Source of the DNA: JAEXNA01 sp050486105
Lineage (GTDB): Bacteria; Vulcanimicrobiota; Xenobia; Xenobiales; JADMJV01
NCBI GenBank assembly: GCA_050486105.1
Contig: JBJHCR010000135.1
Span: 1-15,762 of the forward strand
Length of the DNA stretch: 15,762 nt
Direction of reading: 5' to 3'
Part shown: positions 7,343 through 13,288 of the stretch, one piece after another
Position numbering within the stretch: position 1 is the stretch's first letter
Layout: each line of letters opens with the position of its first letter
The notes under the pieces: model-generated
What the model saw: the letters and a program-made list of their open reading frames with translations, nothing else
Database searches by the model: none
What the model was told of the DNA's origin: nothing
Made by a program: the position numbers and the translations under genes

Positions 7343-7416
7343 AACAACACCCCTTGCTCCTCACAGGTCTTCCTCTTTTCGAGGCGAAACCAGCACGGAG
7401 CAAGGGAGGCGTTGTT
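7343..7416 (+). promoter_or_regulatory. Inverted repeat predicted to hide the ribosome site of the triple SpoIIAA-like gene
   Basis: CCCTTGCTCC (7351-7360) is a perfect complement of GGAGCAAGGG (7397-7406), and just outside it AACAAC (7343-7348) pairs with GTTGTT (7411-7416). In mRNA this gives 16 base pairs around a 36-nt loop. The right arm contains the first half of the GGGAGG ribosome site (7404-7409), and the outer stem covers the spacer before ATG 7420. A small stem CCTC/GAGG (7372-7375/7381-7384) lies in the loop. This geometry fits translational control by sequestration; it could also act as a 3' end for the upstream transcript. Confidence 0.55.
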
Positions 7417-7419
7417 CTT

Positions 7420-8598
7420 ATGTTAGAGGTCTTGAAACCCCCAGCCGGTCACGTGGTGGCTCTGTCACTCGATGGAAGAGTGAACGACGAGGAAATGGAG
7501 ATCATCGTCGCCCAGATCGACGGAGCGCTCGAGTCTAACGAACGAATCAATCTCCTGGTGGACATCAGCAAGTTACGGGGATTGACTCCGAAGGCCTTAC
7601 TGGTAGACTTCCTCTACAGCATCAGTGCTCTCGGGCGTATGTATCGCTTTATGCGCATGGCAGCCATCACCGACAGCCCATCTTTGGAGAAGTTGATCCG
7701 TCTTGAAGATCGGATTTTCAGCGACGTTGACATCAAGAGCTTTTCCAGTGAAGAGCGCGATCAGGCCTTCGGTTGGGTGGAAGCTAAAATAGAACTCCCT
7801 CCAGTTGGACTCGAAATCTCGGAGTTGCCCAACGAAATAGGACTACGCATCGAGGTGGGACAGGAGGTCACCGGTTACGACGTACGCAGGCTGTCGGCCA
7901 AGATTCGGGACTGGTACGAGGAGCACGGGCCGGTGAACCTGTTGGCTCGGGTGGAAAAGTATCCGAAATCTGGGCCAGGTCTATATTATGAGAAGTTTCA
8001 CGCCCTAGATCTGATCGGGTTGATTTCCAAATACGCTGTCCTCGGACCCGCATCTCTGCAGCCAAGGATCCAAGCTCTCAGCGCAGTGGTCAACGTGCGC
8101 CTCCAACTCTTTCCCTTGGAGGAGGAGCAGCGCGCTCTAGCCTGGCTTAGCGACGCCAGCCCTTCAGTGGAACTCTTGCCTTCAGAGCATTCTAGCCTGG
8201 TGGCTATCAGAATGTCGGGAAAGATTACCGATAAAGAGATCCGGGGAGTATACCAACATTTGCTTCCCACTCTCAACCAAGACAACGGTACCGACCTTTT
8301 GCTGGAGGTTCCCTATCACGAAGGAATGACCCTAAGGGGTTTGTTTGAAACCCTCAAATTGGGAGTTAAGCATTTGTCCGAAGTGACCAAAGGTCTTCGA
8401 AGAATGGCCCTGATCACCGACTCCCGGTGGATGTCGAAGGCCCTGGACCTAGAAAATCTCTTGTTGCCAGGCATTGAACAACGCCCCTTCACCTTTTCGC
8501 AACGACCGATCGCCAAGGCTTGGTTGCTCGAAGGCCGGACCGAATCGCCGATGACCGCTGCCTTGCCATCATCGGAACCCGAGACTCGGGTTCCCTAA
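7420..8598 (+). CDS. Triple SpoIIAA-like (STAS-type) domain protein
   Basis: 392 residues made of three consecutive copies of about 120-125 residues (roughly 1-122, 127-246, 247-371). Each has the SpoIIAA-like layout: a first strand pair with a polar turn (ALSLDGRVNDEE, LRIEVGQEVTGYD, AIRMSGKITDKE), a strand ending in a loop (INLLVDIS, VNLLARVE, TDLLLEVP), and an end of the form F-x-E-x(2)-A-x(2)-WL. Copies 1 and 3 also keep the RMA-x-ITDS strand, which is degenerate in copy 2. SpoIIAA-like proteins are small cytoplasmic single-domain proteins of poorly known role, related in fold to STAS anti-anti-sigma factors. No signal or membrane segment is seen. ATG 7420 is chosen over the in-frame TTG 7354, which lacks a ribosome site; GGGAGG lies at 7404-7409, with a longish 10-nt spacing. 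Family recognition is by pattern, not alignment. Confidence 0.7.
   Translation: MLEVLKPPAGHVVALSLDGRVNDEEMEIIVAQIDGALESNERINLLVDISKLRGLTPKALLVDFLYSISALGRMYRFMRMAAITDSPSLEKLIRLEDRIFSDVDIKSFSSEERDQAFGWVEAKIELPPVGLEISELPNEIGLRIEVGQEVTGYDVRRLSAKIRDWYEEHGPVNLLARVEKYPKSGPGLYYEKFHALDLIGLISKYAVLGPASLQPRIQALSAVVNVRLQLFPLEEEQRALAWLSDASPSVELLPSEHSSLVAIRMSGKITDKEIRGVYQHLLPTLNQDNGTDLLLEVPYHEGMTLRGLFETLKLGVKHLSEVTKGLRRMALITDSRWMSKALDLENLLLPGIEQRPFTFSQRPIAKAWLLEGRTESPMTAALPSSEPETRVP
8574..8594 (+). terminator. Hairpin across the 3' end of the triple SpoIIAA-like gene
   Basis: GGAACCCGA and TCGGGTTCC are perfect 9-bp arms with a 3-nt loop, and the TAA stop (8596-8598) follows by one base. No immediate T-tract is present; the nearest T-run (TTTT) is about 20 nt later. 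It may protect or end the transcript. It could also be just the coding of a Pro/Glu/Arg tail, but perfect pairing makes a role likely. Confidence 0.4.
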
Positions 8599-8846
8599 GA
8601 GGCTGCTGAAGTTTTATCGAGCGCCTCAGCGGGTATATATCTACTTGTGAACGGGTCCGGCGGCCCCCGGGAAGCTGAACTCGACACTTGGTGAGTTGAA
8701 GGTCACTGTCGGTTGAGTCGACCGATTGGCGGTGGTTGGGAGGCGCAAAACAAGCGTCAATGTCGGGGTGATTTACCCGGCCCGACCTCTATGCTTTGGG
8801 ACGCGTTCTCCCGCTGCTCATACATCCTTTTGTGGAGAAGAGCACG

Positions 8847-9062
8847 ATGATGACAAAAACTTCAGTGAGAGGCTTGGTTGGAGAAGAACTGAGCAACTAC
8901 CTCCTCAAACTTGAACGCGAGTGGCAACAAAGCCAACAGCGGTTTTACGACGACGAAAAACTGGTCTTCTACGGTGCTGGTGTTAACGTGGACTTCGAAG
9001 AAGCTCAAGCCTACTCTGAAAGAGAGCTATTGAACCATCTTGAGTTAGTCTTTGAAGATTAG
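8847..9062 (+). CDS. Small acidic hypothetical protein (71 aa)
   Basis: Begins MMTKTSVRGLVGEELSNYLL and ends in ELLNHLELVFED. Not recognised. It is highly charged with net negative balance, contains no Cys, and looks mostly helical, with Leu/Glu/Gln spacing compatible with one long helix (about 13-30) and a second C-terminal helix. No signal or membrane segment is seen. An in-frame ATG at 8796 would add residues without a ribosome site, while GGAG at 8834-8837 is 9 nt upstream of ATG 8847; ATG 8850 is also possible. It is followed within 35 nt by a strong terminator, supporting it as a real gene. The 248 nt before it hold no other gene I can support, only a short GGGT/ACCC hairpin around 8766-8778. 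Confidence 0.6.
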   Translation: MMTKTSVRGLVGEELSNYLLKLEREWQQSQQRFYDDEKLVFYGAGVNVDFEEAQAYSERELLNHLELVFED

Positions 9063-9096
9063 CGACCCCCTTCTGTCAATACGCTGGAGCACCGTG

Positions 9097-9136
9097 CCCT
9101 CCCAGGACTTTTCCTGAGGAGGGTTCTTTGCCTTTT
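9097..9136 (+). terminator. Intrinsic terminator after the 71-aa gene
   Basis: CCCTCC-CAGGA (9097-9107) pairs with TCCTG-GGAGGG (9112-9123, one bulged A) around loop CTTT, followed by TTCTTTGCCTTTT. Eleven paired bases and a T-rich tail form a classical rho-independent terminator, which isolates the downstream DUF4331 operon. Confidence 0.85.
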
Positions 9137-9249
9137 GGAGCGAGACTTCAGTCATGGACGAGTTTTCTCTCTGGGGCGAAGTCTTGCTCAATCGGGAGCT
9201 TCTGCTGCTCCGTTCGAAGGCTCTTGAGCACTCACGAATTCACCTTTGA

Positions 9250-9285
9250 GGACTCAGGCTACAGAGCGAAAGCTCTCTGGAGTCC
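9250..9285 (+). other. Stem-loop with GAAA tetraloop in the DUF4331 operon leader
   Basis: Outer arms GGACTC (9250-9255) and GAGTCC (9280-9285) enclose AGAGC-GAAA-GCTCT (9263-9276), a perfect stem capped by a GNRA-type tetraloop with a small asymmetric internal loop between. It lies about 220 nt upstream of the DUF4331 start. It could be part of a structured leader RNA. Confidence 0.35.
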
Positions 9286-9494
9286 CTTGACCTGTCCCCA
9301 AGTCTTCCATTTGAAGATAAGGGTACTCCAACCCTTGGTGAGCCTACGATGCCCACGGGAGCTGGAGCAACCTACTTCCAAACCAGTCCGGCCACCCACA
9401 AAAGTACCATCAAAGGAAACCATTTGCCCCGCAGTGCATAGTACAAAGGTCTTTTTCGGGCTCCTCCGAAGTAGCGCAGATCAAAGTTTCGATC

Positions 9495-9500
9495 GGAGGT
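9495..9500 (+). promoter_or_regulatory. Strong ribosome site that sets the TTG start of the DUF4331 N-half
   Basis: GGAGGT, a near-perfect Shine-Dalgarno, is 7 nt before TTG 9508. Its presence is the main reason to accept a TTG start. Confidence 0.75.
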
Positions 9501-9507
9501 TCTTCTC

Positions 9508-10389
9508 TTGAAAGATCACAATGCATCCTGGACCCAGCTTTGGAGGCACAAGGTTCGATGGTCCTGTCTGATCCTTTTCTTGGGCTGCGCTCTAGTTCTG
9601 GCTTTCGGCAGCCAGAAAGTCCAAGCATCCGACCACGATGACGGAGAGACCAACATTAAGGCTCGCAACCTGAATCTCACCGACCTATTCGTTTTCAGGG
9701 AAGACTGGCACTCCGGAAACGCTGCTGATCAGGGGCACCTGGTGTTCGTGATGAACACCAATCCCAGGTCCCTTCCTAGACAGCCTTATTACTTTAACCA
9801 GCATGCTCGGTACAATTTTCACGTCACCAGGGTCAACAACGTAAACGATGCCCAGTCTGGACGAGAGGACCTGCGTCTCGAGTTCAGCTTCGGGGCACCC
9901 GACAGCAACGGACAACAAGCCATCACTTTCAACCTGCACCAAGTGGTGGATGGGGTTCCCTTTGCAACCTTAGCTGGGGTTCCCGCAGGTGTGTCCAGAA
10001 CGACTCCAGCCCGTCCTTTTCTAGAGGGGAACGACCCCGTTACCAATCAGTTCGACTTCAACGGAAGCACAGTCAGCGTCTTTGCGGGTTTGCGGGAAGA
10101 TCCGTTCTACTTTGACGTAACCGCTTTCTTCAAGGTCCGGGCAAGCTTAGCTGGTCGGACTGACGGACTGGGCCCTATCGCTAGCCCCACTCTCACCAAT
10201 CTTGGCCTGAATCCCGGAGGTTTTGCTGCCGATGCCGGCACAGCGGTGGATTTCGCTCAAGGTTACAACGTCAATGCTATTGTGGCTCGAGTTCCCATCG
10301 CCTTATTGCAGAGCGACACCGGGAGCGAGACGGTATTCGATGTTTGGGAGACGATAACTATTCCTAAGACCATCGCGGACTTTCAGTAG
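9508..10389 (+). CDS. Secreted DUF4331-family protein, N-terminal half
   Basis: 293 residues. Residues 13-40 form a Sec signal (basic RHKVR, then a hydrophobic core, VQA cleavage site before S41), so it is exported; its lack of a lipobox Cys suggests release to the periplasm or outside. After the signal, SDHDDGETNIKARNLNLTDL then FVFRE and LVFVMNTNPRS match the DUF4331 beginning (Asp/His-rich start, then -DLYVF- and -VNVNP-type strands). LREDPFYFDVTAFF (195-208) and the strand YNVNAIVARVPIALL near the end are further family landmarks. DUF4331 proteins are usually one chain of about 450-550 residues; this one stops in the middle and its missing half is the next gene. The start is TTG. Twelve nt separate it from the next gene. 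The molecular function of the family is unknown to me. Confidence 0.82.
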   Translation: MKDHNASWTQLWRHKVRWSCLILFLGCALVLAFGSQKVQASDHDDGETNIKARNLNLTDLFVFREDWHSGNAADQGHLVFVMNTNPRSLPRQPYYFNQHARYNFHVTRVNNVNDAQSGREDLRLEFSFGAPDSNGQQAITFNLHQVVDGVPFATLAGVPAGVSRTTPARPFLEGNDPVTNQFDFNGSTVSVFAGLREDPFYFDVTAFFKVRASLAGRTDGLGPIASPTLTNLGLNPGGFAADAGTAVDFAQGYNVNAIVARVPIALLQSDTGSETVFDVWETITIPKTIADFQ

Positions 10390-10401
10390 GGAGACAAGAT
10401 C

Positions 10402-11127
10402 ATGACATTGAGAAAAATCGCAGGAGTACTTTGTTCAGCTTTCTTGCTCTTCTCCCTGACCGGTTGTGGTTCGAGCACGGAAGATTTCGTCTTCACTGGC
10501 AGCCAAAACCAGAATCAGGGTAACAACGGAAACGGACCAACTCCCGTGGAATTCGTCCAAGTTGAGCAGTTGGCAAGACCGGCCATCAACGAGGGCCTGC
10601 TAGTCACTAACGCCTTTCTGAATGCCTACAACTCTGTTCCTCCGTCCTTTGTGGCTGCGGCCCTATCTAACCCCGACGGTCCAGAGGCGGCTGCGGTCGG
10701 GCCTATCTTCGCGGAAGCCGTGGCCAGTTTGGCGTCTTTCCTGGCCTTGTCCGACGGAACGGGCCCTTTTGCTCCAGCGAACCCGGATGTGGCATTCTTT
10801 GTGGGCATCTTCCTTCCGGATGTCATGCGCATCGACACTACCCAGAACTTTGCTCCCGGATCCCCGGCTTTTCCCGGGGCTTTTGCCGGGGCCTTGAATA
10901 CTAATTTTGTGCTGATCGGAGGACGCAAACTCACCGATGATGTTATGGATGCGGTGACCACTTCCCTGACCAACAATATCGCGGTAGTGGACAATGTTCC
11001 CTACACTCGTCCCGATGTAGGTCCGGGTGCTCAAAATCCGGCCATCGGGCATCAGTTGCTGAACGGCCAGGTTTCCAACGCCATCAACGATCCGGCCACC
11101 TTCCCGTATTTGGCACCGGCCAACTGA
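10402..11127 (+). CDS. Lipoprotein carrying the C-terminal half of DUF4331
   Basis: 241 residues. Lipoprotein signal with lipobox LTGC and lipidated Cys22, followed by a Ser/Asn/Gln/Gly linker (23-48) of the kind that tethers a domain to the membrane. The body has the second-half landmarks of DUF4331: VEQLARPAINEGLLVTN (about 53-69), FLPDVMRIDTTQ, GGRKLTDDVMDAVT, VVDNVPYTRP, HQLLNGQ and terminal FPYLAPAN. It therefore complements the upstream protein, and the two would rebuild one DUF4331 fold if they associate. It has its own signal peptide and ribosome site (GGGAG at 10389-10393), so it is a real separate gene, not the product of a frameshift. It sits within the five-gene operon. Whether the halves bind each other is inference. 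Confidence 0.82.
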   Translation: MTLRKIAGVLCSAFLLFSLTGCGSSTEDFVFTGSQNQNQGNNGNGPTPVEFVQVEQLARPAINEGLLVTNAFLNAYNSVPPSFVAAALSNPDGPEAAAVGPIFAEAVASLASFLALSDGTGPFAPANPDVAFFVGIFLPDVMRIDTTQNFAPGSPAFPGAFAGALNTNFVLIGGRKLTDDVMDAVTTSLTNNIAVVDNVPYTRPDVGPGAQNPAIGHQLLNGQVSNAINDPATFPYLAPAN

Positions 11128-11130
11128 ATA

Positions 11131-11137
11131 GAGGTGA
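11131..11137 (+). promoter_or_regulatory. Ribosome site deciding a TTG start for the ankyrin lipoprotein
   Basis: GAGGTGA lies 8 nt before TTG 11146. The in-frame GTG at 11134 is inside this site and therefore a poor start. TTG 11146 gives a canonical short lipoprotein signal starting MKL. Confidence 0.6.
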
Positions 11138-11145
11138 GCGGGGCA

Positions 11146-11886
11146 TTGAAGCTGGTACCGTTGTGGCTTGCCTGCTTGCTCTTGCTCGCGGGTTGCGTTG
11201 AGGAAAGAAGAAGCCCTGACGGCTATCCTTCCCCAGCGCAGCCCGTGCCAAGAGGCTACACCCCGATACCCGGGGCAGCCGAGAAGCTCGAGGTCATACG
11301 GCGGCAAGAGCAATTGGGCCAAGCCATCAAGCAAGGGGACTATAGGGAAGTGGACAAGTTGCTTGAGGCAAGTCCTGAGCTGATCAACGGGCGTTCCAAG
11401 ACCGGGTATACTCCTTTTCTCTTGGCTGTCTTTCACGGAAACCTAGATCTCGCCCATGTCTTCGTGGATAAGGGCGCTGCCCTAGATTCTGTAGATCCCA
11501 TGGGAAACGATGCTCTCCTGTTGGCCGCAAGTGGAGGAAGTGTCACGGTGGTAGAGTTTTTGGAATCTCGAGGTTTCCAGTTGACCGTGCGCAATAGCAC
11601 CGGACAATCTGTACTGCATCAAGCTGCGTTGTCTGGGCACTCTGAAGTGATCACCCATTTTTTGGCTCAGGGGGTTGACCCCAATCTCGTAGATGAATCG
11701 GGTGCCACCCCTCTTCATTGGGCTGCAGCGGGCAATCATCTGAGCAGTGCCAAGGTCTTGCTTTCTGCCGGAGCCGACCCCAAGGTGACTACCCACATTC
11801 AGAATTTGACGGCAGTCGAGCACGCTCGGTTGAATGGTCACCAAGAAATGGTGGATTTGCTTGAAGCTCACATGTCCGGTCGTTAG
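11146..11886 (+). CDS. Ankyrin-repeat lipoprotein
   Basis: 246 residues from TTG. Signal MKLVPLWLACLLLLAGC is a textbook lipoprotein leader with lipobox LAGC (Cys17). A Pro-rich linker (to about 45) leads into five to six ankyrin repeats covering the rest; diagnostic pieces are GYTPFLLAVFHGNLDLA, GNDALLLAASGGSVTVVEFL, GQSVLHQAALSGHSEVITHF and GATPLHWAAAGNHLSSAKVL. Ankyrin arrays bind proteins, so this is probably a surface- or periplasm-facing scaffold anchored in a membrane. No catalytic domain is attached. The gap from the DUF4331 C-half stop to the TTG is 18 nt, and the 3' end overlaps the next reading frame, so it is in the operon. An alternative GTG start at 11134 adds four residues only. 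Confidence 0.85.
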   Translation: MKLVPLWLACLLLLAGCVEERRSPDGYPSPAQPVPRGYTPIPGAAEKLEVIRRQEQLGQAIKQGDYREVDKLLEASPELINGRSKTGYTPFLLAVFHGNLDLAHVFVDKGAALDSVDPMGNDALLLAASGGSVTVVEFLESRGFQLTVRNSTGQSVLHQAALSGHSEVITHFLAQGVDPNLVDESGATPLHWAAAGNHLSSAKVLLSAGADPKVTTHIQNLTAVEHARLNGHQEMVDLLEAHMSGR

Positions 11887-12037
11887 TCTAGCGCTGTGCT
11901 TCGCTACTCTCGCGCTCTTGGTTGGCTGTTCCCTGTTTGGCGGTCCGGAAAGGCCTCAATCTCAAGGTCCGCCATCCGCGGATTTGTCCTACCGTTTCCC
12001 TGAACAACCAGGCCTGACCCTCGAGAGCAAGATCTAG
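11861..12037 (+). pseudogene. 5' part of the TPR lipoprotein gene, ended by an in-frame amber codon
   Basis: From TTG 11861 the frame encodes MKLTCPVVSLALCFATLALL then VGCSLFGG, a lipoprotein signal with lipobox LVGC (Cys23), then a Pro/Gln linker, and stops at TAG 12035-12037 after 58 codons. The same frame continues beyond the TAG with FYTERIAQRPDGFLERNALAE, which reads straight into the TPR body. The two pieces are thus one gene split by a single stop; CAG to TAG would be one transition. A GGTGGA-like ribosome site lies just upstream of 11861, and the start overlaps the ankyrin gene by 26 nt. An in-frame ATG at 11834 is a less likely start. It may be a nonsense mutation, a sequence error or suppressed in vivo. 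Confidence 0.7.
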
Positions 12038-12076
12038 TTCTACACCGAAAGGATCGCGCAAAGACCGGATGGCTTC

Positions 12077-13288
12077 TTGGAGAGGAACGCCCTGGCTGAG
12101 GCCTATCTGGCTAAGGGTCGAGAAACCAGGCAAGACGAGTTCTTTGCTGAGGCGAGACGACTTCTGGAAGAATCGCTAGCCCTGATGCCCAAGAACAATG
12201 GAGGTGCCCAATTGCTCTTGGCTGAGGTTGCTGAGTCCCACCACGACTTCCGTACCGCCATTCGATTAGCCGAGGAGGCGGTTAGAAATGGGGCCGATCC
12301 GCGAGAGTCCAAGGCGGTCATGGTGGGAGCTTACCTTGAGAGCGGACAGGTGGAGTCGGCGGCTCAATTGGCCGGCCAATTGCTGGAAGGGGCGAACACT
12401 CCGGGCCCGCTGGTCTTGATGGCACGAGTGGAGGCCGCCAGAGGAAAGGATGACCAGGCCATTGACCTCTTCCGTCAGGCCATCGCTCTGGAACAACCTG
12501 GCGACCGCGCCCAGTCGGCTCGTATGCGAGCCCTGCTGGGCCGAATTCACGCTCGTCGAGGTCGCTACGAGGAAGCTGTGGAACTGTATAGGGAATCCCT
12601 CAAAATTCAGTCTGATCTGATTTTTGCCGTGGATCTTTGGGCCGATCTTGAGTTGGAGCTCGGGAGGGATCAAAAGGCCGAGGAGTTGTACCATCGCTCT
12701 TTTTCTCAGGCGCCCCATCCCGTCCCGCTCATGGGATTAGCAAGCCTTAGGGTTCGTCAAGGGGATCGCGATGCTGCCGAGGCCTTCTGGAGTCGGGCCG
12801 AGAACCTTCTAATGGATCACCTCCACGGAGACGGGCAGGATCACGGACACAGTCACAGCCACGGAAACAGTCACTCCCACAGCCATTCCGGGACTGAAGA
12901 TGAGAACCCCGAAGGCTTTGGGACCGGGCATGGACGAGATCTGGCCATGCTGCTTTTGGCCCGAGGGGAGCCTCAAGATCTCGCGCTTTCAGTGAAAGTG
13001 ATGGAGGATGAACTCCAAATTCGAAGAGACGTCAAGACTCTCGATGCCCTGGGGGAGTCCTATGCTGCGGCGGGGCTCTGGGACCAGGCCGTCGATGCCT
13101 ACCAGCAGGCCTTGGACACGGGATTCCTGGAAGCGGGCCTTTATCTTCGAGCTGCCGAGGCTTACCAGCAAACCGGCCAGGTCGATAGGGCAGAGGGCCT
13201 TCGTCAGAAGGCTAAGGTCATCAACCCCAGGAAAGTGCTCACCCATGGAGCAAAAGATCCTAAAGAACCTCATTCGAGAGAACCTTAA
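12077..13288 (+). CDS. TPR protein with His-rich loop, cut off from its lipoprotein signal by an amber codon
   Basis: Longest open piece after the amber at 12035-12037; TTG 12077 is the first possible start but has no ribosome site, so the true protein most likely began at 11861. Tetratricopeptide repeats fill residues about 1-245, e.g. AEARRLLEESLALMPKN, ALLGRIHARRGRYEEAVELY, ADLELELGRDQKAEELYHRS, and 300-385, e.g. ESYAAAGLWDQAVDAYQQAL. They would form a helical scaffold for partner proteins. Between the two blocks, residues 248-270 hold nine His spaced as HGH, HSH and HSHSH, a likely Ni/Zn/Cu-binding loop. Apart from the TAG, no frame lesion is seen in about 400 codons. The last 44 nt overlap the start of the M28 gene, so translation is coupled. 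In an intact state it would be a membrane-anchored TPR lipoprotein of the DUF4331 operon. Confidence 0.75.
   Translation: MERNALAEAYLAKGRETRQDEFFAEARRLLEESLALMPKNNGGAQLLLAEVAESHHDFRTAIRLAEEAVRNGADPRESKAVMVGAYLESGQVESAAQLAGQLLEGANTPGPLVLMARVEAARGKDDQAIDLFRQAIALEQPGDRAQSARMRALLGRIHARRGRYEEAVELYRESLKIQSDLIFAVDLWADLELELGRDQKAEELYHRSFSQAPHPVPLMGLASLRVRQGDRDAAEAFWSRAENLLMDHLHGDGQDHGHSHSHGNSHSHSHSGTEDENPEGFGTGHGRDLAMLLLARGEPQDLALSVKVMEDELQIRRDVKTLDALGESYAAAGLWDQAVDAYQQALDTGFLEAGLYLRAAEAYQQTGQVDRAEGLRQKAKVINPRKVLTHGAKDPKEPHSREP

Larger units (their letters stand above)
9137..9507 (+). other. Noncoding leader and presumed promoter region of the DUF4331 operon
   Basis: A 371-nt stretch with no gene I can support. 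It must hold the operon promoter, but no convincing -35/-10 pair was found. Several stem-loops are present: a GAAA-tetraloop hairpin at 9250-9285, AAGGGT/ACCCTT at 9319-9336, and TTCGG/CCGAA at 9455-9470. A 127-codon open frame crossing it (from TTG 9128) has no ribosome site and low-complexity, non-protein-like composition. No known riboswitch consensus (B12, c-di-GMP-I, fluoride) was recognised. Confidence 0.5.

Noticed and set aside
8796..8830. Promoter TTGGGA-17-CATACA before the 71-aa gene
   Set aside because: Only 4/6 and 3/6 matches to the sigma-70 hexamers; too weak to annotate.
9154..9249. 31-codon frame MDEFSLWGEVLL... in the operon leader
   Set aside because: The nearest GGAG is 13 nt away, too far; it is short and unsupported, though the composition is protein-like.
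9128..9511. 127-codon plus-strand frame before the DUF4331 operon
   Set aside because: Starts at a TTG inside the terminator tail, no ribosome site, Ser/Pro/Arg-rich composition typical of noncoding DNA.
10663..11436. 257-codon minus-strand frame over the DUF4331 C-half and ankyrin genes
   Set aside because: Antisense to two genes with signal peptides and conserved motifs; low-complexity composition.
12035..12037. Genome-wide recoding of UAG as an amino acid
   Set aside because: At least five other frames here end sensibly at TAG immediately before the next gene or a hairpin, so TAG works as a stop.
13008..13244. N-terminal extension of the M28 peptidase from ATG 13008
   Set aside because: This part overlaps the TPR coding sequence in another frame and is unlike a peptidase; ATG 13245 has a ribosome site and suits the family length.
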